Notes: generated by a model not told the origin, from the letters alone. Counted from the first letter of the stretch, positions 11,082-22,226 are shown. The stretch is DNA of 64,000 nucleotides from Triatoma infestans (GCA_011037195.1 JAAEAF010002819.1:62001-126000); one strand, 5' to 3'. A program made the numbers and translations.

Positions 11082-12018
11082 TTAGATTTGAGTTGATTCA
11101 CCTTTATTCTCCACTTTCGGAGCCAGGGTCCAAGGATTTTGAGATGGGATTGAAGATGTAAACTGACATGACGGGATCATTATGAGGGAATAGGATGGCC
11201 GTATCGTCGGCGAAGTTGAAGGTGACCGTATCAGAATGAAGTGGGAGGTCAGCAGTATATACTGCGTAAAGAAGGGGAGCGAGTATGCTTCCTTGTGGAA
11301 CGCCAGCGGGAATAGGAAATATGGGAGAAAATGAGGTTTCTTGGACAACCATGAAATGGCGATCGGCAAGATATGATTTGAGGATAATATAAGGTAATAA
11401 GTGGAAGGAAGGATGTCCTTAAGTTTCCACAATAAGCCCGGGTGCCATACCCGATCAAACGCTTGAGAGATATCCAAGAAGGCTCCCGAGCAGTATTGCT
11501 TCCGCTCAAGGGACGTAGCGATGGTGTCTACTACTCTGTGTGCCTGGTGAATGGTAGAGTGATACCTGCGGAAACCGAAGTAGTGATCAGGAATAATATT
11601 GAGTGGAGCTAATAGAGTATGGAGGCGGGATAGAAGAAGTTTTTCAAAAATTTTCCCTAGTAATGGTAATAAACTAATGGGTCGATAAGAGTTAGGGGAA
11701 TGAACGGGTTAATTAGGTTTGGAAATCACGCGGATTGAAGAAAATTTCCAAAGTATAAGGGAAGTGAGTTGTTCTAAGAATAGCATTGTATAGGGATGTT
11801 AGGAAAACGATGGCCTTAGGTGGGAGCTGTAAGAGGACGCGGGTGTTGATAAGGTCATATCCAGGGCTTTTCTTAGGATGAATATTGCGGAATATTTTCA
11901 GAACTTGTTTTGGTGTGAATGCTTTAGGCGGGAGTGAAAGAAGAAGTGGGATATCAAGTTCCTGGGTGATGGTGTTGCTGTGTTGAGGGTCCTCTATTTC
12001 AGGATGGGGAGTAAACAC
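11082..12018 (-). pseudogene. Jockey-type reverse transcriptase
   Basis: Several overlapping frames combine into an RT. 12018-11713 gives the N-terminal region (FRNIHPKKSPGYDLINTRVL). 11509-11400 gives LDISQAFDRVWHPGLLWKL (first catalytic Asp). 11352-11104 gives PIPAGVPQGSILAPLLY and FADDTAILF (catalytic YADD as FADD). The gap at 11713-11510 corresponds to the fingers/palm linker and is frameshifted. Non-functional. Confidence 0.75.
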
Positions 12019-12539
12019 TTGGGAGAGATAGGAGGCGAGGCAATGGGCTTTCTCCTCGTCGGATTTCGCCCAGGACCCGTCAGGGCGTTGGAGAGGAAGA
12101 GAAGGAGGCGTTGAGAAGTATTTTTGTTTTCAGGATCTTTTTTGTAGCGGACCAAAGTGAATTGTCTTGAGTTCTGAGAGTAAGAGTGTATTTGGATATT
12201 AGTGGTTGTAGTACTTGTGTAATTCGTTAGTCAGCTGTCTTGTCAATTGAATGAAGGTTTTTTTGTCAGTAGGTTAATGGGTGTGGTGCCAGCGGGCTCT
12301 CGCTCGCCGTTTAAGTGTGATAAGTGTCCTGATATAGAAAGGAAGGTTGTAGGTTACAGATGATTTGTGATATTGGTTAGTAGTAGTAGTAGTAGCAGGT
12401 GAATTTGTTGGATAGAGTTAGTTAGTAGTTCAATGTTATCGTCAAGTTGTGAAGGTGTTTTAGAGGAACGTTTAAGTTTCTGTGTTAAGTTATCCCGAAA
12501 TAGGTCCATAGAGCCGTTTATGAGAATTGGTCGAAGAGG

Positions 12540-13170
12540 TATTGGTTTGGGATGGATGTCAAGAGTTAGGATGACCGGGCTGTGATCGGAAGATAGGTCA
12601 TTTGGGACGAAGATATCAGTGGAAAGAGAAGTTAAGTTTGAACATATGAAGAAATCGAGTAGATCGGGGCGTTTATGGGGAGAAGTTGGACAGTAGGTTG
12701 GTTGGGAAGGAGATAAATAGAGAGAGATTGGAGTTGTCTACCCCGTGGATTGGCCACTCGGCAGCCCCATCTGGGGTGTTTTGCATTGTAATCACCACCG
12801 CATATAAAACGAGGACCAAGGGATGAGAAAAAGTAGAGGAAATGGCTTTGCTGAATGGCATGATTCGGCGGACGGTATACTTCTGCTATGGTATAGGAAA
12901 AGCAGAGTTATCACGGTAGGTTGGAGATAAGGAGCCGGTTTGTAGGGTATAAGGAAATGCGAAAGTGAAGTTCGGATGAGATTTGCGGATCCACCATGTG
13001 CGGTCCCGTCTGGGTGATTGGTGTTATATGTAGTGTAGCCGGGGATGAGAAATCGAGATTTATCAGTGAAGTGAGTTTCAGTTATTAAGGCCACATCTAT
13101 GCGTTTGTCGTGTAGAAATATGTCGAGTTCACGTGTATGTTGGTAAAGTCCGTTCGCATTCCAGAGGAGT
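12540..13170 (-). pseudogene. Jockey-type AP endonuclease
   Basis: At 13094-12990 the frame shows ALITETHFTDKSRFLIPGY, matching the E-T-H metal-binding region. Near 12690-12540 another frame reads KRPDLLDFFICSN and DLSSDHSPVILTLD, where SDH is the catalytic histidine motif. The middle is frameshifted and a stop interrupts it. Confidence 0.65.
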
Positions 13171-13282
13171 ATGGAGGAGTATGTAAATTAAGGGGATTGA
13201 GGTGCGCGGCTGGGAAGAAGGTGAGTAACCACTGAGGTTAGAAGTGTTATCAGGGACGATTTAAGACCGGTTAAGAATGAAT

Positions 13283-13640
13283 TTAGGAGCGCCAGAGGAG
13301 AAAGAGAGGTAGGAGGGGGAAGGTTTTGGGAATGTCAGGCCCCGCGACTACCTGTGCAAAAGATACATTTTTGTTTCTTGGTTGGGACTGCAATGATGGA
13401 AAATTAATTCTATTAAGTTGTGGTGGAGCTGGTTGTGGTTGTTGGCTGTCTTCTCTGAGCAGATGGATGCTCGTAAACGGGAGATCTTCTTGCGCGCTGC
13501 AATTCTCGGTGAACAATGCATCCTTTGTACGCTGCTGAATGCTCATCGCCACATAGCGGAGCACATTTCGGAGTTGTATCTTTAGGTTTAGTACATCGCC
13601 CAATAAAAGTGATAAGGTTGCTCCATACATAGTGTAACAA
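13283..13640 (-). pseudogene. LINE ORF1 C-terminal fragment
   Basis: A 115-codon frame ending in a Gln/Pro-rich stretch and VSFAQVVAG, a motif typical of the C-terminal tail of Jockey ORF1 proteins just upstream of ORF2. The zinc-knuckle part is not present because the copy is 5'-truncated near 13632. Confidence 0.5.
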
Positions 13641-14060
13641 ATTTAATGAAATCCGTCAATGTTTTTATGGATAAAATCGTAGAAAATTGAAATAACTTCA
13701 GTAAAAATTCTTTTACCTCTCCCAAAAATCATCTTAAATTAATTTTTCTGGAGAAATATTTCTAGTAAAAGCGGTAGATCTTTGAATTTGTAGACGGTAT
13801 ACTAAGTTTAAAGAAATTGTTGAAGCCGTTTTCGAGAAAATCTCAGAAAACTGAAAAACCGGTAAAAACGCACTTCTGGTTGACCGATTTTCCTCAAACT
13901 CGAAATATTATCAATATATTTAATTCTATTTAATATTATTTAGCTGATACAGTACTATAATAAATCAAAATGGCCCTTTAGAGGAAAACATAACCCACCT
14001 GAAATGAATTTATCGAGGGAAATGATGTTACCCACTTAACTAAACGTAAAAATGAATCCA

Positions 14061-15190
14061 GAAGAAGAAATCAGTTAGAATTTGAGTATTGTATGAGAAG
14101 AACCATGTGAGGTTTACATACTAGATTTTTTTCATTTCAATTTTGCATTTTTACTTTCTCTCCCTGCTGTAAACTGCGATCGAGTCAATGTTTTTGTTTT
14201 GGGGGTGTCCGGTTTTATTAACTTTTATGCTGTATGGTTCTACAAAATGTCATATTATGTTCGAGTAATTTTAAATTAAAAATCGATATGTGCTTGAACA
14301 AAAGAAAAGCTTGTTATTTACTCTTTGAAAGCGGGAATGTAATAAAATTTAATTTCCATGTTAAAAAACATTCCTTTTTTAAAGTAGAAGAAAACTTAAT
14401 TTGCATTTGTTATTATGATTTTTTTTTTCTTTTTTGTTTGTAACAATTTCAAATAATCTTGCCTCTTTCGTTCTGTTATGAAATTCTAAAGTTCAGTCAT
14501 TTCCTTTATTAGAAATTCTAGCGGGAGTTTATTAAAATTTGTCAATGCTCCGGTCAGCCTGTTACATTGCTTTTTCTTTATATATATAAAAAATATATCA
14601 CATAATGTGAGATTGTAATTTAAATCCGTAGTATTAATAATTGTGAAGAGATAATACAGATGAGAAAATCAGATAAAATACTGATACTTCTTGTATCTGA
14701 CTGATAATTATATCAGTGCTTCATTTTTTTTTTAAATTAAGATTTTTTTTTTTCCTGCAAGGCTAGTGGCCAAATCCACCGGAATAGCTAATATTTTTTT
14801 CAAATTACCGTCCGAGGGGCTATAAAACTTACACGAATCTATAAAGATTCTGGATGGTAGACGAGGGCATTGCTTTAGTAAACATCTACTAACTGGTCCA
14901 CGTTTTTATTATAGCTGATCTTATTTAAGAAGCAAACACTATACAAATATATAATTAGTTGCTTATTTCGCAATGAATTTACGATATTAGGTTATTGGTC
15001 AACATTTTGCAAAAGTTTTCGATAAAAAAAATAAAATAAAAGACAATGAAATTAAATGTTTTATTTCAGTTATTATATTAAACTCATAAATATTCTGAAA
15101 ATAACCATAAGTTATTTTAATATTATCCCATGCACATATAAAATAATGGTACACTTACAATAGGAGTACAATATGAACTGGTGTATATAT
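14061..15190. other. AT-rich interval, no gene; possible small retro-insertion
   Basis: No convincing frame. A T-run at 14742-14753 followed by a GC-richer 180 bp (to about 14930) looks like the 3' end of a minus-strand retroelement. Short TTAAGA matches on either side could be a target duplication, but this is weak. Confidence 0.35.
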
Positions 15191-15301
15191 GTATTGTAAC
15201 GCAGCTAGTGGTGCCATCTAGAAGAGAAGACAGGTTCCTAAGGTTCTCTTAGTGGCCGTAGGAAGCGCTGGCTGCGCGCTAGTTTTGACTGGAATAATTG
15301 A

Positions 15302-15319
15302 GAAGATTCTGGAAGGTTC
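15302..15319 (+). promoter_or_regulatory. Perfect four-unit heat-shock element
   Basis: GAAGATTCTGGAAGGTTC: four alternating GAA/TTC pentamer units with exact two-base spacing, the consensus for a heat-shock factor trimer site. It ends 8 bases before the TATA box of the solo LTR. What is seen is the exact motif and its position. Heat inducibility is inferred. Confidence 0.8.
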
Positions 15320-15327
15320 GCTACCGG

Positions 15328-15370
15328 TATAAATAGAGGGACCACAGAGAGTTGAGAGAGTTTTTCAGTT
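15328..15370 (+). promoter_or_regulatory. TATA box and initiator of solo LTR
   Basis: TATAAATAG at 15328-15336 and TCAGTT at 15365-15370, close to the arthropod initiator consensus. The spacing from TATA to the initiator A is about 39 bases, somewhat longer than the usual 30, so transcription may start a little upstream. Confidence 0.6.
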
Positions 15371-15588
15371 ACAAACGAAGTCACTAGTTTGTGAAAAGTG
15401 TACAAAAGTGAACAAAGTGAACTTTTGTGGTTTAAACTGTGAAATAATTATTATTAAGCGTTGTATTTAGTAATTTATTGTGTATAGCAATAAATTGGTG
15501 TTTTCTTTATTGAAGTTTAGAGTATTTTATCTATACGAACCCACTTGAAACTAGTTGCAGTAGCTAGTTTAGAAAGAAAAACATTACA

Positions 15589-15592
15589 GTAT
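15589..15592. repeat. Target-site duplication GTAT of solo LTR (right copy)
   Basis: Matches 15191-15194. Four bases is the size made by Ty3/gypsy integrases. Confidence 0.65.
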
Positions 15593-15903
15593 GTATGTAT
15601 GGATAAATAAAACAATATTGTCTACAGTTGCTGTTATTATATACATATATTTTTAAACACCATCCTTCCCGGAAATCATGCGAAGTGCTTGCCTACATGA
15701 TTAACTACTTTAATATAAAGAAGAAATAAATATAAGACAATGCTATTCCAAACGGATAGAAACTTTTTTATTATTTTTTTACTTTCTCGTACTTAGTAAG
15801 AGGAAGTAGATATTGTAATCCTGCCAAATTTTCGATATCGAGTTTTCACCGGAAATATCCTTTTGAGGTCCCCTGAGTCCAAAAAAGTGATTTTTAGGAA
15901 ATG

Positions 15904-15906
<3 letters not shown>

Positions 15907-15940
<34 letters not shown>
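15907..15940 (+). repeat. (TG)n microsatellite inside Helentron-like copy
   Basis: A pure TG run. Equivalent tracts occur at the same place in the other copies (26469-26511, 54713-54740 as CA, 47331-47348 as CA). Confidence 0.9.
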
Positions 15941-15945
15941 TGGGT

Positions 15946-16228
15946 GTTTTTTAAATTTCTTTATTTACAGCATGCTCCATAAATACATATATTACATGCA
16001 TATATGTACAGAATTGTATGTAAAACATAATCAAGCTACAAAATAGATCAAGTTAATGAAATACTGTTAAATGTAGAAAAAAACAAAACAACTTAAACAG
16101 ATACTTTGACAAAACAAAACAAGATGGAAATCAAACAAAAAGCAAAAAGAAGCAAAAAATCTTAAGCCTATTGAAAGTCTATCAAAGTCTATAAAATTAA
16201 CGAATTTCAGAAACTGGTCATAATACTT
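15946..16228 (-). mobile_element. LINE 3' end inserted in the TG/CA microsatellite
   Basis: The insert starts with a T-run (poly-A tail on the minus strand) and TG-rich DNA lies on both sides. Its first 40 bp resemble those of the insert at 26034-26468 (T-run, AAAT, CTTTATT, CATGCTC). It is noncoding 3' sequence only. Orientation relative to the microsatellite (LINE sense strand = CA strand) is the same as at 26034 and 54742. Confidence 0.5.
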
Positions 16229-17083
16229 GTGTGTATGTATGTATGTGCGTGTGTATGTATGTATGTGAACAACATAGCTCAAAAACAAAAAATCATAGAA
16301 AGTTCAAACATGATATTCCGTTTAGATATCACCATGGGATCCGACGTGGGTCATCTGTCAAAATTTTTTAACCGGAAGTACCACTTTACTTGTTGGTTTT
16401 TTACTTTTTTGCAATTTTCTCAAAAATAGCTTCGACAATTTTCTTGAAACTTGATATATCAAGTACATATACAAAGAGCTACACTTTTATTTGAAACTTT
16501 TCTCCGGAAAAATTCATTTAAGGGCAGTTATGGGGGAGGGGTGGGGTTAGGTTTTCATCTAAAGTGCTATTTCAGTTTACTTCACAATTCTGTCATCTCA
16601 ATAATATTAATAAGAATTGAGTATATTGTTGAAATTCCAAATTTGAAAAAATCGGATGACCGAAAGTAGGTTTTTATTGAAATGTATTTTTTAGTTTTCT
16701 GGTATTTTCTCGAAAACGGCTCCAACGATTTTCTTTAGAGTACGTATGTATACTATCATATAAAGAGCTGCAACTTTTATTTGAAACGTTTCTCCTGATA
16801 ATATCACTGAAGAGGGCTTTTGGGGGAGGGGGGTTATGTTTTTCTCTCAAGTGCTATTATAGTTGATTATACCATTCTACCATCCAAACAAAATTAATTA
16901 GAAATAAATAGATGGCCATAATTCCGAGTTTCAAGAAAATTAGTAAACCGGAAGTGCACTATTACTGAATAGGTCTTGAGTTTTCGACGAATTCCGACGA
17001 TCTCCGACGAATTTTCATTAAATGTGATACACTAGCTGTAATATTTGTCAATTTTAATTTTGAAAACTGGAGTAAGAGAAAGT

Positions 17084-17727
17084 TGTGAGATTTTTTTTTA
17101 CAAAACACGTTTTAATTTAAACTTACTAAACATTAAATTTATTTCATTCTCTGACGTATTTTCATTAAAAACTTCAGGTAAAAATGTACTTATGGTGGTC
17201 CTTCAGTGTGTAGTGTTTAGTAATGTACATAGGGGGAACTGCTTATAAATATTTTTTTAATATTTTACGGACCTTCAGTAAACTCTTTTACGGGGGACTC
17301 CCCCGGGGACCCCGCCCACAAAATACCCTTTGCCGGTCAGACTCGAAAATATTCTATTTTCGCGCGCTCACTAGTCATGATGGTCGACCATTAGTAAAGT
17401 TCAACCAAACTCTAAAAGTGGGTTATTTTTAATAAATAACCCCACAAGTAAGATCATTTGAGCATTTAAAATTACAATTTCACCTAGAAAATAGCATTCA
17501 TTTATGTATTATCATCCGTTATTGTTACTATTAATCATTAAGTCATGCTTTTATAAATTCCATTTTACTCGCGTTTAACAAATCACTATGTAATCGAAAA
17601 AAATGATTTTTTATTTTTCCGAGTGATTTCTCCTCTCCCTGAGTCCAGGCTTTTTTCATACCTCTACAAATAACCAAAAATAAATTGACAGCTGATTTAA
17701 TAGTAGAGTAAACTGAATTCTGACTAA
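17084..17727. other. Unassigned interval
   Basis: AT-rich sequence with one GC-rich patch at 17285-17345 containing an imperfect palindrome (GGGGGACTCCCCCGGGGACC). No gene is seen. Confidence 0.5.
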
Positions 17728-18840
17728 AGATTAAACAACCTTTAAAAATCCTTCGTCAGTATATCCCACCAATTTGTAACTGACAGGGATAAAATCCGTC
17801 AGGTCCAGGTTGGTGACTTAAATGGTGAGAAACTTGTTCTGCTCTCTATCACTTTATCTACAGTAACTACTTCATTCACCGTAGCCAGGTTACTAGGTTC
17901 TAGCTTCCTCTTACCAACAGCATACGAAGCAGTCCTGTTTATGTTTATGTTATCCGGGAAATGGGTATTGAGCAAGAGTTATAATGTCTCCATTTTTCTT
18001 CCGGTAAAGGATCCGTCAGGATATCTTGATGTACCCAAGTGACAATCCTTATCCTTACCAAGAATCCATATCAGCCTAGATGTCTCTTGAGTCTAATTAG
18101 AATCTCGCAAAAGGATCTCTAAGAGTTTCTCTTGGAGATCCTTTAAGGAAATTAAAGACTATTTATAATGCTTTTATAAGACTATTGTAAATATCCTATG
18201 ATTCTGAAGAACCAGTTAGGACAGCCTTCCTGTAAGAGCTCTAACTTGTCTTCTTAGTTTCTGTATTTTTTGCCAGGAAAGTCTGCTCGAATGATTACTT
18301 ATTGTGTTCATGAAAAATACCAGCCTTCCTTTCCAATTCCGTAATATCACCAAGAGCATTTGACTGGACAATCATTCCATCTCCTAGAAGTCTAGAATAA
18401 GAATTCCAATCCGTGGCTTCCTATAGGTAGCGAAGGTGATTGGATCAATCCCCAGACTAAATCTAATAATCCTGTGATCAGAAATGGAAGCCTCAGAACT
18501 TACCTTCCAATCACTAATCAGTTTACTACGATTCAAGAAGCAAGAGTAATATCAATAACTTCTAATCCTGGTTACAAAAGTGGGTTTAGAACCCACATTT
18601 ACAACCTCCAACTCTATCGATCAAGAAGGCCATGGCAGCGCGACCCCTAGAATTGATATCGCTGGTGCCCCAGACAACATGATGTGCATTTGCATCATAT
18701 CCTTTAATTATAGGTGTGTTGCTGGACTCCGATAACTGGACCGAATCTAGTAATTCCTGAGGAGGAGGAGAGAGACGATCATAGGGGAAATAGACCGGGG
18801 CCACCACTTTTAAGCTAATTGATAACTTTAATACAATGGG
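17728..18840 (-). mobile_element. Second LOA-like LINE fragment (EN to RT start)
   Basis: Co-linear with 3194-4090 of the first LOA-like copy at high similarity, then extends further upstream into the endonuclease. It lacks the RT palm, RNase H and 3' end. The left border falls at the same element position (ATTAAACAACC) as the edge of the 197-bp duplication in the first copy. Confidence 0.75.
18586..18830 (-). pseudogene. LOA-like APE endonuclease, N-terminal half
   Basis: An 85-codon frame with VVAPVYFPYDRLSPPPQELL and YDANAHHVVWGTSDINSRG. The second is the catalytic D-x-N-A-H-H region of LINE endonucleases. The C-terminal part continues in other frames to 17980, including ASISDHRIIRFSLGID near 18490-18440. 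Confidence 0.75.
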
Positions 18841-19158
18841 CAAAAATAGAACACTACTCTTCCTGTTTTCATAATTATGTCATATTAGTTTTTGTTTTGC
18901 TTTTTGAACATACAATTATTTCTGGTATTTTATCCGTCTTAGCATGCATATTCCTTTTGTTCCTGACCAGTTCTGATTTTCATCCATCGTCAGAGTTCAT
19001 GTAGATCAGCAGATTAACAAACTTACAAACCAACAAATGTGAGTGTAACAGAACGTTACGTTGAAGTGAACTCTCTACATGAACATGGAGAATTTGCCCT
19101 GTCGATGGATGGAAATCCGAAACTGATCAGGAACAAAAGAAATATGCATGCTACTGTA
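18841..19158. other. Interval with a possible FLYWCH-like coding remnant
   Basis: A plus-strand frame runs 19039-19389 (116 codons) and enters the inverted repeat. Its first part has ALSMDGNPKLIRNKRN and then KWLASEGYQCARAVRGARAC. The spacing faintly recalls a FLYWCH zinc finger (S-x-G-N-P-K-L, W, C...C), but the essential W-x-C and H-x-H pattern is not complete. I would not assign a function. Confidence 0.25.
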
Positions 19159-19515
19159 AAGTGGCTAGCTAGTGAAGGTTATCAGTGTGCGCGCGCTGTG
19201 AGGGGGGCCCGTGCGTGCGCTAAGAAAGCTGACACGACAGTACATGCGACAGGTGCCTCTACTGACTGGAGTAGACGGCGAGATAAATTAATTAAATATA
19301 ATGAGGAGAGCTGCCAGGATGGTAAGCTCGTGGGTGCATACGTTCAGATCTTCTCATGCTGTTTCTGGTGTTATTCTGTTACACAGTGAGTGCCTTTTCA
19401 CTGTATTGCCAAGCTCTCTGGGCGTAACGCACCGCCGTAGGAATTAGTTATCTGGGATGGTTTAATTTAGTAAGATTTGCTTAGACGTAGGTTAGCGTAT
19501 GTGTGTATTTTATTT
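19159..19515 (+). repeat. Left arm of a ~360-bp inverted repeat
   Basis: Reverse-complement match to 25075-25435 over almost its full length, with small indels. Shared blocks include GGTTATCAGTGTGCGCGCGC, GACTGGAGTAGACGGCGAG and GGGCGTAACGCACCGCCGTA. Its outer edge is AAGTGGCTAGCTAGTG. It contains ACA-GTGAGT, a splice-donor-like sequence. The arms lie 5.6 kb apart with a LINE between them. Confidence 0.8.
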
Positions 19516-20198
19516 TTAATGTAACCTTCGGCCCACTAAAGGTGCTACTGGAGAGGGGTTATGGGACGGGAGCTGGGAGGGAATCAGAGGTCCAGAGATT
19601 TGGCAGTACGGAGAGGGAGAAGATGAAAAATAATCCAGTCTAATTGTACAAGTTATATAATATAAATATAAAAATTTAACAAAACAATAGTAAAATTTCA
19701 AATCAAAATTATTAAACCAATGCTAAAATATATTATTTTATTTTTATTTTATTTATTTATTTGTACAAGGGGCTTGAGCCCCATACAAAGGAGTAGGGAG
19801 AGTTGCATACAAAATCTTAAATCATAAAAAAAAGAACAAAATACCAAATAAATAGAAAGAAAAGTACAAAAATTTAAAAAAAAAAAAATGTAAAAAAATA
19901 CAAGATCTAAAAAAAAAATGAAAATAAATCTGGATAGAAATTCAATGATACCCTGTACATTGTAATAGAAAGTTGTGGCTATTTAAAAACTAATAAACAA
20001 ATATTTCCAAATGTACATAACAAAACTCTTACTAATAAGTAAACAAACACAAATAAAAATAAGATATAACTTTACAATTATATAAAATTTAAAAGGGTCA
20101 TACTTCATACAAATATGTGTTTTATTTTCAACCCAAAACTTATTTTTATAAAACTAAACAGATTAATATAATATTCATTAAATTTTAATATTATTAGT

Positions 20199-22226
20199 TT
20201 AATGCAACAAAATTTGCCTAAATTTCAAAATATAATAAATAAAATTATAAATATTTTTTATTTCAGTAATTGTTTTAGGATCTAACATACTTAAATACCA
20301 AAATTCATTTGTACTGATATTAAAATGCTGTCTAAGAGGCGAGTAAACAGGGCAACCAACCAAGATATGTTTTAAATTCTCGGGTAAATTTAAATTGCAG
20401 AGCTTACAAATTGATTTTTGATCTATTACAGTAGAAGTAGAATCAATTGTTAACTTCAATATATAAGTTCCTGAGGTTCTCACCTGTGCCAATATACGAG
20501 TAAAAACCAGCGGCAGATTGAGAGATAAATAACTAGGATTATTTATTTTAGAATTATATATCTTGTTATAATAGTGACTATACTTTGAATCTAACAACTG
20601 ATTTTGATCTTTTTTTAGAAGGTAGTTTTTATATGTTTGTAATATATGCGGAATAATTTTATTTAAAGTACAGCCATCTTGGATAAAAACTATATCTGAA
20701 TAATGAATAGGGAGTAACAAATCTCTCAATTGTGATACCCAATTATATTTGTTGTCTTTTAATCCAGCATTAGATAACGCCAATAGTTTGTAATAGCAAA
20801 TTTTAGGGTATCTCTCTTCTTCTAAACCTAATATATGCGCTAACCATCGCAGGACAAGCTTCAATATATAATAAGAAATATGGAGAAGATCACATTCCAG
20901 TCTTATTAGAAAATTTGGGGTACACTGCGCTAAGCGCAAGTGTCGCTTATAGAAAGTTAAAGAAGCTTTCTCCAGCTCATTTATATATCTTAGACTCCAT
21001 ACTTGACTTCCATACAGCAAAACCCTACTGATCAGAGCTTCATTAAGTTTTCTTTTAGAGTTCCATTCTCTAATCTTCGATCTAGAGCAAATACTCAGAA
21101 CACTACCCGCAGCTATTTTAGCCTTGGAGCTTGCATGACTTAAAGCTTTGGCAAAAACACCGGAATTAGAGAATATGACCCCCAGATAGTTGAATTCTTT
21201 TACCTGTTCTAATTCTACATCGTTATAGTGTAGTTTCATCTGTTTAGCTGGCCTGCCTTTTTGAAACTTTACGATTTTAGTTTTGGAGGAGTTAACTGAT
21301 AGAAATTTAGAAGTTGAATATTTTTCTAGAGTAATTAATTTATTTTTTATATCAGTGTAGCAGTCACCCAGAATGATTAAGTCATCTGCATAGATCAATC
21401 ACAATATATTGCAATTCGGGGATACCACGATACCAGAGTGACCGCTATCCCTAAAAAAACGCTCTATATCGTTTAAATAGAGACTGAAGAGCAAAGGGGA
21501 CAACGGGTCTCCCTGCAAAACTCCTTCCGAAATCTCAATAGGTTTAGAGGTCGCAGCACCAGATTTTATTCTAGTGAATGCCGACTCGTAAAGTGATTTG
21601 ATAACTTTTATTATTTTTGCACTGACCCCAACCTGAAATAAGTCAAACCATAATTTATTATGATTGACCGAGTCAAAAGCTCGTCTATAATCTACAAACG
21701 CGGCATAAAGAAGTCCCGCCCTATTTCTTAGTTTTAGTTGAATGAGAGAATTCAGTATAAATATATTATCCAGGCAGCCCCTATTTCTCCGGAAACCAGA
21801 CTGGCACTCTGGAATTACTTTACACTCATCGGCCCAAATGGTCAGACGATTACTAATAATTTGATTAAAAATTTTCATTAAACAATTCGCTAATGCTATG
21901 CCCCTATAATTTTCTGGCAAGGATTTATCCCCTTTCTTATAAATCATGATTGTGTTTATTTCATGCCACGCTGTAGGTATGGTACCAGCTTCGAAAATTT
22001 TGTTAAATAAACATTCAAGGTATAATAACCAGTTTTGAGGCAAGAATTTTAAAAATTCGTATGAGAGATAATCGGAACATGGAGATTTGCCCATTTTACA
22101 ACTTTTAATAACTGACTGAATTTCTGAAGAGGAAATATCGCAATCGAGAAAGGGGTGACGCGTGTCTATGTACGTGTTCTCATCAATAATTCGAGGCTTA
22201 AGAATATTTGAAAAAACTGTTCCCAC
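20199..22226 (-). pseudogene. LINE reverse transcriptase (one in-frame stop)
   Basis: Two frames in the same phase, 22226-21402 and 21398-20199, are separated by a single TGA at 21399-21401. Together they give about 675 residues. In order: SSSEIQSVIKSCKMGKSPCS, IYKKGDKSLPENYRGIAL, CQSGFRRNRGCLDNIF, FVDYRRAFDSVNHNKLW (catalytic Asp), EGVLQGDPLSPLLFSLYLND, then immediately after the stop IYADDLIIL (catalytic DD) and the thumb (FNYLGVIFS). The C-terminus holds a CKLC...H...GC motif (CKLCNLNLPENLKHILVGC). The stop lies five codons before the active site, so an unsuppressed product would be inactive. Confidence 0.8.

Larger units (their letters stand above)
10361..13632 (-). mobile_element. Jockey-clade LINE, decayed
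   Basis: Minus-strand LINE with a poly-A tail (poly-T from 10361). It carries the end of ORF1 (13640-13283), an endonuclease (13170-12540) and an RT (12018-11082), without RNase H. Motifs are of Jockey type. Target duplications are not clear. It sits inside a Helentron-like copy. Confidence 0.75.
9068..14060 (-). mobile_element. Helentron-like copy interrupted by two LINEs
   Basis: Starts at 9068 with the hairpin end (GTGTGAAAC...GTTCACAC stem) followed by ACTTTCTCTTACTGC. Its body is interrupted by the LINE at 9140-10229, resumes at 10230-10360, is interrupted again by the Jockey LINE (10361-13632), and resumes at about 13633-14060. There it shows the family module (AAGAAAT..GTTGAAGCCG, CACTTCTGGTTGACCG, CCTTTAGAGGAAAACATAACCC). 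The resumed segment at 10235-10340 aligns with 45530-45640 of another copy, which proves the continuity. Confidence 0.6.
15195..15588 (+). mobile_element. Solo LTR of a gypsy-type element with heat-shock promoter
   Basis: 394 bp starting TGTAA and ending TTACA (inverted ends), flanked by the 4-bp duplication GTAT at 15191-15194 and 15589-15592. This is the structure left after recombination between two LTRs. It has a promoter (heat-shock element 15302-15319, TATAAATAG 15328-15336, TCAGTT initiator 15365-15370) and an AATAAA signal near 15490. The leader repeats AAAGTGAAC units, reminiscent of insect hsp70 leaders. No internal coding sequence of this element is present nearby. Confidence 0.8.
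15780..17083 (+). mobile_element. Helentron-like (DINE-type) copy with internal LINE insertion
   Basis: The 5' end at 15780 is TACTTTCTCGTACT followed by the family head (TTTTCGATATCGAGTTTTC, CACCGGAAATATCC, GAGGTCCCCTGAGTCC). A (TG)n tract follows (15907-15940), then a LINE insertion, then modules of about 330 bp. These contain TTCTCAAAAATAGCTTCGAC, TTTATTTGAAAC and GGGGAGGGGTGGGGTTAGG, repeated at 16380-16670 and 16680-16980. The 3' end has AGTAAGAGAAAGT at 17071-17083, the inverted partner of the 5' end, but the terminal hairpin is truncated. Confidence 0.6.

Noticed and set aside
14742..14930. Retro-insertion with TTAAGA target duplication
   Set aside because: The six-base match is too short and AT-rich to count. 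Kept only as a possibility in the interval note.
17285..17345. GC-rich palindromic patch as a terminator or promoter
   Set aside because: An isolated imperfect palindrome with no gene beside it.
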